Assembly (NCBI GenBank): GCA_013365365.1
Contig: JABVXU010000016.1
Span: forward strand, 124,001 to 188,000
Direction of reading: 5' to 3'
Length of the DNA: 64,000 nt
From: Cruorifilaria tuberocauda
Taxonomy: Eukaryota > Nematoda > Chromadorea > Rhabditida > Onchocercidae
Position numbers and translations under genes: made by a program. Positions 13,001 through 26,000 of this stretch are shown here, in pieces. Positions within the stretch are counted from its first letter, which is position 1; every line of letters starts with the position of its first letter. The notes below the pieces were generated by a model. The model was not told the origin of the DNA and ran no database searches. It saw only the letters and a program-made list of their open reading frames with translations.

Positions 13001-16000
13001 AAAATCAATCTATATGAAATTAATTCAATCTTCAGTATATTTTATCATGTGTTGGCGCAATATCGGAAAAAATTTCATCAGCCGTAAAAGAACATCTGGA
13101 ATTATTGACAACTTCAGCTGAATCTGTTGGCGATCAAGTGTTCCTGGATACCAGTTGCAAGGAAAATTGCACTTCAAGAAGTTCGTACTCGATTCTTTTA
13201 TTATGTTTGCAGAATGATTAAAAATAACTTGATTAAACGGAACTCACACTAGGCAATCAAAGCTAGTTATATTCCACAGTATTTCGAATGCTAATGACTA
13301 GTTATTGCAACTGGTTCAAACTGAAATAAACCTTCGCAACTGTAAATGGGATGGATGATTTTCCAAGTTTTTATAACTTCCAAGTATATTCTTCATATGC
13401 AACATACAAGTTCTAAAATCAGTAGAATGTATTCATAAAATGATCGACGGGAATAATTAGCAATTAGCTATAAAAATATAAATTAATTAACTTTATCTCA
13501 ACTTTGGTGTAAATGCGATTGAATAATTATTTAGGTAACATTTACCTTGAATCCATGTTCGCTCTTATCCTTTTTCAAAGCGGACAAAACCCCACAGCTA
13601 TATTCCATGATCAGTTACTAGCGGCTCTTCAGCATGGTGCCATACCTGTAGTAACAGCACTACAGCCGCCTTTGCCTTTCATGGATTGGCTTGATTGGAG
13701 GAAGGCTGTATATACATTGCCATTGCAACGATTGCCTGAATTACATTTTATTTTACGTTCCTTTGCACCTTCCGATATTTTGGAGATGAGGCGTCAAGGA
13801 CGATTTTTGCTAGAAAATTATCTTATCGATAAAAAAGGTTAGTTTTATGGAGCTAAGGTAAAATATAACAATGAAGCAAATAGCCAGTAAGGTAAATATG
13901 TAATGAAGAGAAGAGCAGTATAATGAATGAAGAAGGAGTGAGAAACTACATCTCCAAATACAAAATAATACACAGATTGGATAGTTAGGACCTTTTCTCT
14001 TTATAATTTTACAATTCAGCACATATTACAAAATAATTTTTGCAGTAGTTGCTGAAACAATAATAGCAGCGTTAAGATCCCGTATTGGTGTGCCTGGTGA
14101 GCAAACAGTTGCTGTACAAGCTAATCCACTGTTTGGTAATCAACAATTTACTGCTCCACATTTAATTCTGGTGAAGCCAGTTGATGAAGAATATTTAGGT
14201 ATTTTTTTTTGTTTTCAACTAAAAATTTTATTATCGAATAAACTTGGCAATTCTTTATTTTTTCTGAAATTAAGCTTTCTTCAACTGTTATTTTAAAAAA
14301 AAAATTAGACTACTGAAAGAAACAGTGAAGATGAAGTTAGACTAGACCGTATATTTCGGTTTTTAGGGAAGCGCTTTGAATCTTTGCAATATTGAATAAT
14401 ATTTCTGTGATATAAATAACTTGTGGATGCGTTGTTATATTTTGCTAACTTAACTGTTATTACAGGACCACGTGAAGCTCCACATAAGTCTTCTTCCTAT
14501 ACACATAATTTTACATCTCTTCAAATGGTACCTATTGTTTATATATTTTTTAACGTTGTGGAATGATGACTGCATTATGATTATGATAGTAATTATTGGC
14601 GTTAATAACTATAGTGATAGTGATAACAATGTTGACAATGATATATTAATTAGTGTTGCGACTTTGAAAAAAGATTTCTACATATAAAATTGGTAACATT
14701 TATATCATAAATGTTTATTATCACTCATTTTAGTATTCGTATTATTGGTGGAATAATTTTGGTAACGTAGCAAGCAGATCGTTGGAGTATATAATTAATG
14801 AACCACCATTTCCATCCCAATTTGAATATGGCGAAGGTCTTGAATGGGGCTTTCGTCCCATTGCTCCTCCTGCAAGTGGCGCAACTTTTTCGAGTGCGCT
14901 TGGTGGCAATAGACCACGCGAACAATTTACAGGTGAATATTAATATTTGTAAATAATTCATTGAAAAAGAAGAATTAATTTATCGAAAGGAAAATTTGAT
15001 CAGGATTTCAGACAAAGAAGTGCGCTGAAATATGGCAAAAGCTTTAAAAAATTTTTAAACATATTAGACATTGATCGATCAAGCTTGATGTTTTCAATCA
15101 AAAACATCAAATAGATTCGATGAAAGAATTTGGTGATAGATGTTATGAAATTCTTTCGGGTATATGATACGTAATTTTATGTATATGTGATTGCGTTTCT
15201 TTTAACGTTTCAGTTAAATCACTGGATAAGGACAGTAATATTATTGACACTTTGTATAATTTCGATTTTCAATTTCTTGAATTTTATTTTTGGAAATCAC
15301 AATTTCATGGATTTATGTTCAACCTTTTCCAGTGGTACTTCTGACATATCAGCGAGATGCTATATTAGCTTCTGCTCTTGAAAGGCTGAACAACATGCCA
15401 TATCTAAATAAAGTTAGTCCTTTTTCATAAAATTTCCACCTCCACTCTCCCTTCTTATTTCGCTTATTGAACACTAAATTCACTAGTTGTTATGCAAGCA
15501 CGTTGGAAAGGTGTGCTCTTTTTCTCTAGCGGACACTGAACCCAATGAAATTCAGCAGCAAGCAAGATGGCTTTCGTTGTATAGAGGAGGCGAGAATAGG
15601 GCGATGGGTGACGGGAAGTGTAACACTCGCAGTGACGCACCGGTTTCTTCAATGACCGCATTCTTCGTTATAAAGCTGTGAGCGAAAGTCCCTGAACCTC
15701 AGGCTGAGAGAGCTCCATCCGTAGAGTGGTGTACTCGGATACCAAACCTGGATGGCGTTTGGGCCAGGAAGCCATGAGTGGTTGAGCCTACGGTGGCCAT
15801 CGGTTCACCTCCGGGATTCGTTGCAAGCAAAGTGACGTTACAGAACTGCGAACAGCACAGGGCTTACTCTCCTCTTGTCACCCCGCTGAAATTTTACATC
15901 AATCCGCATTATTTATTACTAATTAAATATTAACCAATTGGAACTAACTCCTATCCAAATACATATATAAACCTCAGATATAAGTAGTGATTTGTTAGGT

Positions 16001-18156
16001 ATTGGTGATTTGGAACGGGCGTGAGCCACCTCTTGAACGTAATTGGCCACGATTACATGTCCCTGTCATTTTCATTAATTCAACTGTGAATTCACTGAAT
16101 AACCGTTTCTTACCATACGAACAGGTAAAATGTTTTTTTTTTCTTGTAATTCATAATGTATTTGAAATTCCATTTTAATGACTGTGCTTGGAAAGAGGTA
16201 GTTCTTCATAAAATGTGTAAATATATCAAACAAGGAACAAATTGGATAATAGGGCATAAATTTATTAAGCTGCACAACAATGATTATGAGAGTAATAATT
16301 AAAAATTTAGTGTGTTGAAAGATTGTTCTAACTGGTTGCTCTTAGTCTTTTGATTTTTTTTTTGAATTTCAGCCCTCTCATGCTTTTATCCTTTAATTAT
16401 TCCACTATAAATCCGTATCGCGACAATGACAAACAGAGATTTAGGAAAATAAGTAAGGTCTGAATTCTTCAAGGAATTTCATGCTTACTGAAATGCACGA
16501 AATACTGCTTAATACGGTCCTTTAAAGATTAACACGGAAGCGGTGCTATCGCTGGATGATGACATCGACCTTAAGCAACATGAAATTATTTTCGCATTCA
16601 GGTCTGTCTTAAAATTATTTAATTAGATTTGAAGATGAATTTTGGAATTACGTAATACTTTAGTTGTTAATAAATTAGTGCTGAAGATATTTGTATTAAA
16701 TTTTTCAAAAATGGATACCGATTATTCGAGCATGTGGAACTACTCGATTTTGACGAAAAATGTAGTTTGAATTCTTTATGGAACGTCAGAAACTTTTACA
16801 TTATTAAAACATGACACTTTTAAGTAGAGAAGCCGCAACTGAAAGATTCTCCATGCATAATGTTCAAATGAGAGTTTTATCTAACTGAGGTGATTTTGTC
16901 AGTATTGTCAATTGAAGGATCTCTGACACAGTAAAGTAAAAGATTTTAAAACATTACTTTTTGCATCATTTTTAGAGTGTGGCGTGAACAAAGGACGAAA
17001 ATTGTTGGTTTTCCTGCTCGGCGTCATTCTCAGCAAGGGAATGAAATTTTATATGATAGCAATCACACGTGTCAGCTGAGTATGATATTAACAGGAGCTG
17101 CGTTTATTCATAAGGTATTTACTAGAAATGATATGATTTATTCATCTATGCAAAGTAAACACTAATAATACGTCAACTAACAAGGAGACAAAGGATTGGA
17201 ACAAGTTTTCACCTCTTCTTTTTTATTGTCGCATATTACTAGACGTTTGCTTAGTCATATGATATTTTCTAATGGTGATAACATTTGAAATGTGTTTTAT
17301 CCTGTTTTATCTTTAAACGTCATGTTTTATCTTGGTCTTATATAAATATTATTATATAACTATTATAAAACTACAAGGTTTTCAGGCTTATTTATATGCT
17401 TACACGTATGGTATGCCGCAAGTAATAAGAGAAAAAGTGGATGAATTGATGAATTGTGAGGATTTGGCAATGAATTTCTTGGTCGCCCATTTAACACGTG
17501 AGCCACCCATAAAAACGACCAGCAAATGGACATTGCGGTTATTACTTTTATTCAAACTACGACTGAACTTACGTTTTAATTGCATAAAGTGCAAAACATC
17601 AAGTTCAAAACTGATGTTAATGGAATAAATATGTGTCGATAGCGCTTACCTATTGGGAGTTACTTATTAAGCGATGCAATGATTCAGATCACATATAGTG
17701 TAGCCATGTTGCAGTCGAGTCCGTTTATGATTGGAACATGCTATATTTAAATATAATTCAGCGGACACGTCAAATAAAACGAACTCTCCGAGCAAATTTT
17801 AGCGTACAAAATAAGAAACCTTTCCAGAAGAATTCATTAGAATTTATTATCGAATTCATTAATCGATTCACTCGCTTGTTAGGATAAATTAACAATCAGT
17901 GAAGTCCAAATGAAACCATTCAGAACGATGAGAATTTTTTTCCAAGAACTTTCATTGCATATTTTTCAGTTGTCCGGCTTGTAAAGTAAATCTCTATCAA
18001 CGAACTACGCACTATCTGCAACGACATGAATGCATTCAATTTTTCGCACAAGTTTATGGATATAATCCACTTCTTTTTACTCAACTTCGAGTAGATTCGG
18101 TGCTGTTCAAGACGCGTCTCCCAGCTAATCATCAGAAATGTTTCAGATATGTGTAA
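10024..18156 (+). CDS. rib-2: Exostosin-like 3 / RIB-2 alpha-1,4-N-acetylglucosaminyltransferase
   Basis: Seventeen exons join in phase into an 868-residue protein: 10024-10262, 10923-11095, 11295-11484, 11841-11933, 12242-12430, 12618-12720, 13036-13180, 13535-13837, 14046-14198, 14466-14527, 14734-14932, 15333-15412, 15999-16124, 16528-16601, 16976-17114, 17386-17537 and 17970-18156. It is a type II Golgi/ER membrane protein: cytosolic tail, one membrane helix at about 41-64, a coiled stalk, the exostosin domain, then a C-terminal GT64 domain. In the GT64 domain I see [39 protein letters not shown], the metal-binding DDD at about residues 695-697 (LSLDDDIDL), [25 protein letters not shown] and [19 protein letters not shown]. 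It aligns end to end with human EXTL3; length is close to C. elegans RIB-2. Family role: starts and extends heparan sulfate chains on proteoglycans. Two acceptors are atypical (TTTTAAG before exon 4, TTTAAAG before exon 14). Intron 12 contains an RNA gene. Confidence 0.95.
12051..12099. repeat. Imperfect tandem repeat in a rib-2 intron
   Basis: A TCTAGAATTGA...TTGATTTAAT unit occurs twice in a row, the second copy with a 5-base insertion. Intron 4 of rib-2; no function seen. Confidence 0.75.
15520..15599 (+). promoter_or_regulatory. Probable Pol III (type 3) promoter region of the MRP RNA gene
   Basis: The 80 bases before the inferred RNA 5' end are as GC-rich as the RNA itself and hold a TATA-like TTGTATAGAG near 15577-15586, about 20-25 bases upstream. 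A proximal sequence element would be expected around 15535-15555, but I cannot point to a firm match. RNase MRP RNA genes of animals use upstream, gene-external Pol III promoters, which fits. Confidence 0.4.
15600..15890 (+). ncRNA. RMRP: RNase MRP RNA, nested in intron 12 of rib-2
   Basis: Catalytic RNA of RNase MRP, which cleaves pre-rRNA in ITS1 in the nucleolus. Seen in sequence: conserved region I GAAAGTCCCTG at 15684-15694 and conserved region V CACAGGGCTTACTCTC at 15856-15871, corresponding to vertebrate MRP GAAAGUCCCCG and CACGGGGCUCAUUCUC. CCCTG (15690-15694) pairs exactly with CAGGG (15858-15862) to make helix P4. The MRP signature GARAR is present as CTGAGAGAGC (15704-15713) at the expected distance after region I. 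P1: GCG(AT)GGGTGAC at 15601-15612 pairs with GTCACCCCGC at 15877-15886. P2: CTCGCAG (15626-15632) pairs with CTGTGAG (15676-15682). A P3-like hairpin lies between (CGGT 15641-15644 with ACCG 15655-15658). Length near 290 nt is close to human MRP RNA. RNase P RNA is the alternative, but GARAR and region I favour MRP. Exact ends are inferred. Confidence 0.87.
15892..15895 (+). terminator. TTTT, likely Pol III terminator of the MRP RNA
   Basis: The first run of four T on the coding strand after helix P1 closes, six to nine bases beyond its last base pair. Confidence 0.6.
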
Positions 18157-18490
18157 ATTTGTTACCTTTTCATTTTTTTTATGCATAGAAATAATGCACT
18201 CGTTATTTGCAAAATAGAATTGTTAAGATAACAAATCCCAGAATCGTTAGCTTCTACCTCAATATTAATAGAACATAAATATAAATGCATGTCGTTGGGA
18301 CATTCATGCAATCAATAGTTAAATTGTTACGGTGTTTCACCGTTTATAATTTTGAACGGGTCATGAATATATCTGTAATCTTGAGTCTAATGCACATTGT
18401 CCTCTGAAGTTGCTAATCATGTTCCAGATCACATCGCTGAAAATTAGAGAATAATTTTAGCATCAATAAAGCAGTGCACTCTTTGCACAA
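18157..18490 (+). terminator. 3' UTR and poly(A) signal of rib-2
   Basis: AATAAA at 18465-18470, about 310 bases after the stop. A stem-loop ACGGTG-TTT-CACCGT lies at 18329-18343, with further A/T pairing outside it. Confidence 0.5.
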
Positions 18491-18893
18491 TTACTGAATG
18501 ATGGGTCAAACAAAATATTTGTGGTATTGGCATCGTAGGTTTCTTCAGCCTGATTCAGAAAACCCTATATTCAATTGTAATGCATTATAAACGCAATCTC
18601 TTCATTATTCTGTAAGAATCTGGGAAGCACTCAATCTCAAAATACTAGTAAACCATATAGTACCTCGGGTGATTTGAACATATTCCAATCTGGCATAAAT
18701 GCCGATTTTCATAAATGAAAATGTTTATTTGGACATATAATATTAAAAAAATCCAGTAAAATGTTGACAGCAAAAGAAAAAAGTCTTGTTTGCTAGACAT
18801 TTGTCAGAACACTAAACAGAAAAGACTTAATCTTAGAGGTATAAATATAATACAACAAAATTACGGTCGGATATGGAATGGGAAAAATTCATC

Positions 18894-20094
18894 TTTATTT
18901 GTGGGTAAAAATCTGTTTAAAAACTACCGGAAGTAGAAATGTAATATATTTTTTCTTTAAAACAAGTAAGGATCTTGCAATATGATTTAAAGTATAGAAT
19001 TTTTCCTTCCGACATTAAGGGAACAAATACAACTGCACATGTTACGAATAATGGTAATACTAAAACATCGTAACACAATGCGAATCATCATAAGACTAAA
19101 CACAAAAACGCAGTTAAAGAAAAAAACAAAGTAACTGCATGATTGTAAAGCCATGGAAATAGAGTACAAAAACTAAAATAGAAGAGGTGCGTGTCTTATA
19201 CGGTCGACATCACAAAGAGCTTTCCGGAAACCATCAAGAAAACAAAATGAAATCCCCGAAAAAACATCGAAAAAAAGGAAGGATGCTTTCGAAAAGGTAA
19301 TTTAGAACTACTCTGCATAAACTTCAACAGCGCTTGGAAACAAATATAACATTCACTCCAGTAACTATTTTGAAATATCAAATGCAAAAAAGGAAACAAG
19401 ATACCAAAAACAAGATGACGACAATAAAGGGTACAAACTTATCTTCGATCCATGTTCACAAATATGGTCGTAGATCAGAAGGTCCTAAACAAAATAGTCT
19501 CCTAATGCTGAACAAAATTATCTCCTACCTTCGTTTACAGACAGCGATACAATTATTCTTACAAATCGGCCTTGATAAGAAAATTATACTGCAAAAAAGT
19601 TGAATTTTCGAAATACGAGTAACAGCCAGTTGACTTATAAACACTTCAATCTCAGAAATAAATGGCAAAAATGGAAGTAAATGACAAAAAAGAAAATCAC
19701 TTCAGCGATACTCGCGATGTGGATGTAATTATAACACAAAAAATACTGAATGAAATGACAAAGAAACAAAATATAAAAATCACCGTATACTACTGATAAT
19801 TTTTTCATAAAACGCAAATATTTGACTGGACTCGACTTAAATAAATGGAACTAGTTATATAACATGAAAGAAAATGATGGAGTGCTAAAAAAACAATTAC
19901 AAAAAACCTAAAATATGTATACGAATAAACACCACTTTACAGTAGATTGAAAAATACAAACACATTAATAAATAAAACAGAATGATAAGCCAACAAAAAA
20001 AAATAAGTTATTGCAAAAAATATCATTAAGTATGAGATGTGAGCACAAGCTTTGAAAATTAGGAAAGAATCCATTTTGAAGCGCGGATTATTCT
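18894..20094 (-). other. Probable long T-rich 3' UTR of the 4E-T gene
   Basis: No coding exon is seen. The plus strand is strikingly A-rich over this stretch, so the minus strand is T-rich as nematode 3' UTRs are. The first AATAAA on the minus strand after the stop is at 18899-18894, suggesting a 3' UTR of about 1.2 kb. Open frames here are low-complexity and not credible genes. Confidence 0.4.
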
Positions 20095-23000
20095 TCAATT
20101 TGCTGCAAACTGTTTTTCAAGTTCTTCGACACTAATACAATTAGCAGTTGGCGGAAGGCGCGCTACTATGGAAGGAAGGTCACTTGCAGCTGTCGTTTGT
20201 AGGGATGAACCTTTATAATACGGGTCAATTAGATATTTTATTACTCAAACCACAAGTGATAGAAACTTACAGAGCTTAAAATGCGAAGAAAAGTCAATAA
20301 GTATTAGGCAACGAATGAAAGCTTATAAAGACAGACATCATTTTTGCTAACCTAACTAGTTGTCTAAGAATGAAAGATTCTTCAAGGAAACAGAAACAAT
20401 CCAGATGATATCTATAGATGGGCAAGGGTTTTCGGTTCAACAATATCACCTATTTTCAACTGCTAATTCAGCTAATGCACGGTTACATTTTTAATGGAAA
20501 ATTATTTTACGGCATGGTAAGAAATGTCATAAGCTAATCTCCGTTAACATATACCTTGGCAAGGCTCCTTATTTGGTAGTTGTAAACCTCTGTTCGCCGG
20601 CACACCTGCTGACTGCAGCAGTTTCTCTAGAGGATTTTGATATTTATATTGCATTAACGATGGGGGAGGCTGAGTGTTTTGTGGCACTGGGACTGGTGCT
20701 GTCGTCACTACCGGTTGCACAGGCACTAGCTGTGCTCCCACCTAAAAGGAAAAATTAAGGAAAGTAACTACACGGCTTTTTAATAACACTGAAGTATCAT
20801 AGCCCTAAGGGATAACTGAGGGATAACTGATAAACAAAAGGGATAACTGATAAACAAATAATTTTACTCTTTCGTAAGCATGAAAAACTTCTTTCCGTCG
20901 ATGGAAGTAAAAATGATTTTCCCTTGCTAATGGAAAGATTTTGATCGTAAAATAAAAAAATTTTGAAAATGAAAATGACAAACATGATGATGATGGGGAG
21001 CTACTGAAACATTGGGCAAAGTTGAAAAAGCTGTTGCTTGTTGTGATAGGAGCCGTGCTCGAATGACCTGTGCTTGATTCAAATCACCACGCATCATTGC
21101 AAATGCATATTGTCGCTGATGTTCTGCATGAGCTGCTAGCGCTTGTGCTCGTACTGAAGCAGTCATTTGCGCGTTCGACTGCCAATTATTTAACGATAAA
21201 CTATTTTGCATTGCTGCAAGCACTTGAGCATATTGTTGCTGTAGAGCAATTCTTGTCATTAAGTTAGCTGCATTTTTTGATACCATACTGCCAACTACAG
21301 CGTCTCCAGCAACTAAAAATCAAACATTTAATATTTTTTTTCAAATATCAAAAATTCGTACCAATTTATTCCAATCTACAGAAAATAACCGCTAAATACT
21401 TCTATTGCATTATCAAAAGTTGACTAAACAAAAGATATTTGAATCTTAACGAATGCACTAAAAATCCCATAATTACGTTAATAATTTCCACCAGTAAAGT
21501 TTTGAGACTAACGTTTATGAGGTGCGTTGAATTGTTCTTGAACAACATTCTGTTTGATAGAATTATACTGCGTAGAACATATGGGCATGTTAGAAGGACG
21601 AGGTTTTTCTTCCACGGTCGTAGACATATTGTTGTTTTTGGTCATTTGACGCATCACCGAAGTTGGCATAAATGAATTCGGAAGGACATCTGCTGCACAA
21701 GTTCGTGTTGGAGTTGAGGCAGCAGCGGTTACCGATCGTGTTTGTGCCGATTGTGATATTGTTCCATTTCCCATCATATTTGTCAATGCGTGCCTATGAA
21801 TTGAACATGAAATGTTGTGGACAAAAAATAAAGCAAACACAATAGATGTTATAGCTATTCTAGACTTTTGAGTCATATCATTATGAACCTTGCGTTATAC
21901 AGAATATCAAGAATATCAATTTTAAATTCATCGAGCATATATTATCGAAATGAACCTAAGATACCAAATTTAATTTACAAATTTAATTTAATTTACGTTA
22001 TTATAATTTATTATAGGTATCAAAATTTTCAGTAATAAAATAATTTAAAACTATCACCACCTCAAAACAGTATTGTCGACTGTTTGTGCATTTGGAACAA
22101 GCGCCTGCCGTTGATTAGCAGTAAGTGCGTGTAAAGCAGCTGCTTTCTCATACTGCGAACGAAGAAACGCTGCATGAAAACTGACATCAGAAAAAGGTGG
22201 AGGTGCGATAAGATGGGAAGATGCTTGTGAATTCAATGGAATCCCAGATAGATGAGTTGGAGCCAAAGAAATTTTGGATGGAAATGACAAATTATCTTCG
22301 GTTATACGTGAAACATCATCCATCGTTCCATTTTGCAGACGTGCAAATTTATTTAGCTTATTCATAAGATGCGCTTGTTGGTGCGGATCGCCAAGTGGAT
22401 TTCCTTTTATCGTCTGCCATTGCTAAAAAGAATTCAAGTACGTTTAGTTAGATAAATAAGCTATGATCAATTAAATTGAAAATAAAAATGAAGTTTGCAG
22501 AAATTTAGGAGTTTTAAATAGATTTTATGCAAAGAATCGACGTAAACTAATGTAACACTATAGAAATTTTTGTTGCCTGTATATATCTTCAAACTTTTAA
22601 GCAAAAAAATTCATTTCATCTACGAAATATTCGTAGCACAAATCTAGAAGGATTGGAAAAATAAAATAACCTGGCTTAAATAAGATTGTCGTGAATTCGA
22701 TGGAAGCTGCTCGGTGGTTACTACATTTCCAAAACCATCAGCACCAGCAGACAGAGAGGATGAATTTCCAAGGATTGATTCCTTCTGGAAATTACGTTCC
22801 AAATCTTCAACTCGCAAAACTCCTTGTACTGATGGTGCAACATGCTGAAAAGTAAAATAAGTAAGGTCAAATTATGCCATCCATTTCAATCAAATTTGAT
22901 TGCTTAAAAATAGAAAATATGTGAAAATTAGCAAACCGGTTCCGGAACAAACTGCGAATGAAAAGGTCGCTGACAAGTATCTGAAAATATCTTGTTGAGA

Positions 23001-26000
23001 ACAGAGATCGATGGTGATGTTTGCAAAGAGTCGGAAATCGAAGAGGACGAGGTAATAGTATGCCTTTGCTGCGAAGACTCGTTTTTACTAACGCATGAAT
23101 TATCTGAAAACGAAATTTATTAGAAATACATAACAAGAGAATAAAAAAGCATGTCCGTAAATTTAGAAAATATCACTGATTTAGTGGTTACCGGAATTCT
23201 CATATTTAGTCGTGGCAAAGAAGCGTGATAATCTGCTACCGGTTGGTTCCTTCGTTTCTGGTGATTTAATTTCATTCTGAAAAAAATCATTAATATTGAT
23301 GATTAATTATTAATCATTAATAAGCATTAATATTGACCATAAATAAGAGATTAGAGAATTTCATGGCTTGAAAATGAATCATTCAGCGTCCAGCGGCTCA
23401 ATCAGATGGTAATATACTGATAAATGCAGGATTATGAAACGGAAAAGAAATACAAAACGGCAAAAAGCATAGAGCATAGTTTCACTGAATAGTCCACAAA
23501 ATGATTACTTTTTTCAATGAATCCAAATCGGCATCACCGAGAATACCCATAATTGCAGCAAACTCAGCATCAGAATTTGGTAATTTGGCATTTAGTAAAG
23601 GTATCGATGTCAATGAATTACTGTTATCAGCCACTGCAAAAGATAGACTACGATTTCCTGACAGATCACCATCACTGCCTTGGTTGCGGGATGAAGTCGA
23701 TTTACCAACCGAGGATAAGTCTAAATCTATATTACAAATCTGGGAAGTTGGTCTCCAATTTGTCAAATCAGTTTTCTCGTCCACCAGTTTACTTGTGCCC
23801 GAAATCCCACTTTGTTGTGCCATCTTTATTGAATGTCTCTTCGGTCTTTCAGAAAAATCACCTGCAAGCCATGCTTAAATGAGAAATATTTCATATAAAA
23901 TCGATGTAATTTGCAAAAACCGAGAGAAGACAATGAAAGTTTATTAACTTCATGAAATTATTTCCCAAATTAAAAAAGGAAACTCCCACTTACGTGTAAT
24001 TTTATTGTCGTCATCAAAACCACGCAGTTCGATCATATCATGCATTGATGTTGGACCATCGTTGAGCCACTCCGGCATTTTTTCAGCCGCTATTATTTCC
24101 GTCGATTTTCCTCTCTAAAATATTATTCATTATTATTCACGCAATCAATAAGAAAAATTTATATGTCACAATCGATTTTGAAACAACTGCATGTAAATGC
24201 TTGGCATTGTCGAAGAATCGCATCTGGCTAATGAAAAAATGATTTTTAATTGAATGATTTACAAACTATATAGAAAATTATAGAAAATATCGAAAATCAG
24301 ATCATCAAAGAAAACCATATAGGAGTCATCCTAAAAATTACGTTAAGAAAAAATTCATCCATCTATGTTAAAATAAAATACATTACCTGATTTTGACCGC
24401 TTTCTTTCGGATAATTCGGCTTAAACGATGTATCGCTGGAACGCCAGCTGCCAGCACTCGACAAAGTACCATTTTGTTGACGAGCTCTTACAAATGGCGA
24501 TTCACTGTTTCCCACGTTTTTGTGCTAAAATGCGACCACTTTATATAAAATATCATAACTATAAAAATTTAGTACCTTAACTGAGCTACGCAGATTTTCA
24601 ACTCAAAGCGTAGCTATATAACAAAAGATATTATTATTTACATTAAATCTTAAAATCATTTGTGCCACTTTTGTAACTGAAAAACATCTAGAAATTCTCA
24701 AGATTAATTAAATGCCAACTTACAAATGATGTTTTGTACTCTGTTCCGGAATTCTTCAGCTGAAAACCAGCGCCACTTCGCCAACTGGACTTGGTTGCAC
24801 CGAGTCTTTCCGTCTCTGCTTCTAATGAGCACTAATCAGTATCATTACGGTTTTTCTGTTCACGAAAATTGTAAGACATTTCTGGACAATTCTTAAGAAG
24901 GACGGTCGCGAAACATGATAAAAAAACTGATAAGTAATAAAAAAGTGTCCTACAAAAATCGATTTTACATCGACTTTGCAAAGACAAGGGATGTACGGAG
25001 ATGTTTTCGGTTAAAAAGTTAGAATACAGCATAGAAAAGTAACCTAATGCCGTTTTCTCATAATCACACGGAACATTTATTCTCCTAATAATACAATCAC
25101 CTCTGAGAGTTCTGTAGAGAAATGAAACTTTGATCTCCCCCGTAACAATAATCTCATTTACAATATTAAAAATATACGTGAACATGTTGATTGTATAACA
25201 AAACAATATAGCTACTATACTATTGAAAAGATTTTACCATTTTTTGTCGGTGATGCACCACGGCATCCTGAAGAAAAAGCTCGCCTCTGTGGAGAAAGAA
25301 CTGTTGTATCTCCTTCCAGTGCTTCAACCTTCAACTTCTCCTTCCTTTTTATATTCGTATTCGAACGACTTTCCACTCCCTCACAAATCCAACGATATTC
25401 GAGCCATTTTTCCGGTTCAAAGTTCCCCTCATCGCTGAAAAGCACGAATATTAGTACATAAGTATTTTTAACATAAAAAAAACTCATATTTTATGATTAA
25501 TTAACCGCTCGCACCTGAATGACGTGGCTTTATTGTAAATATAACTTGAGAGTGCCAATTATAACTTTTACTGACAACTTCGATAATGGGAATTTATAAA
25601 GTGAAATAAATTTAGTAGCTCTAATCACTATGTATTCCGACTGTACGTAAATTTAGCTGCTAATTTTGTCAACTGCTATTTAATTTATTATATTAATTAA
25701 CCAGATTACTTTAAATACTTAGATAAACAGAATGCCTCATCAATTAATGATCCAAACAAAATGAGTTGAATCGATTAATCTTTAATGTTAATTCTAGGTA
25801 AAAACAAGACTTTAACCCATTTTAAAAATGAAAAAGGTTAACTTATCAAATTCGGTGGATAAATAATGGGGGCGTATTCTACTCAACGGCAAATCTTTCA
25901 TATTTAACATTTCTTCACGAGTATACCGACAGACATCATGAATATCATTTCGCGCATCGCTACATTCGCACTTTTCATAACTGCTGGCAGAATTCTTGCG

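Noticed and set aside
15464..15681. Two opposite ORFs (15464-15661 minus, 15487-15681 plus) and the GC-rich block read as a transposon or LTR
   Set aside because: The block lacks terminal repeats and target-site duplication; its conserved segments and helices are those of RNase MRP RNA, which explains the composition, and the ORFs are by-products.
15779..15812. A/B-box-like motifs (TGGTTGAGCC and GGTTCACCTCC) suggesting a tRNA or SINE
   Set aside because: Spacing is far too short for a tRNA and no acceptor stem forms; the segment is internal to the MRP RNA.
23501..23882. Two plus-strand ORFs of 109-125 codons
   Set aside because: They are antisense to 4E-T exon 6, which fits the gene model in phase.
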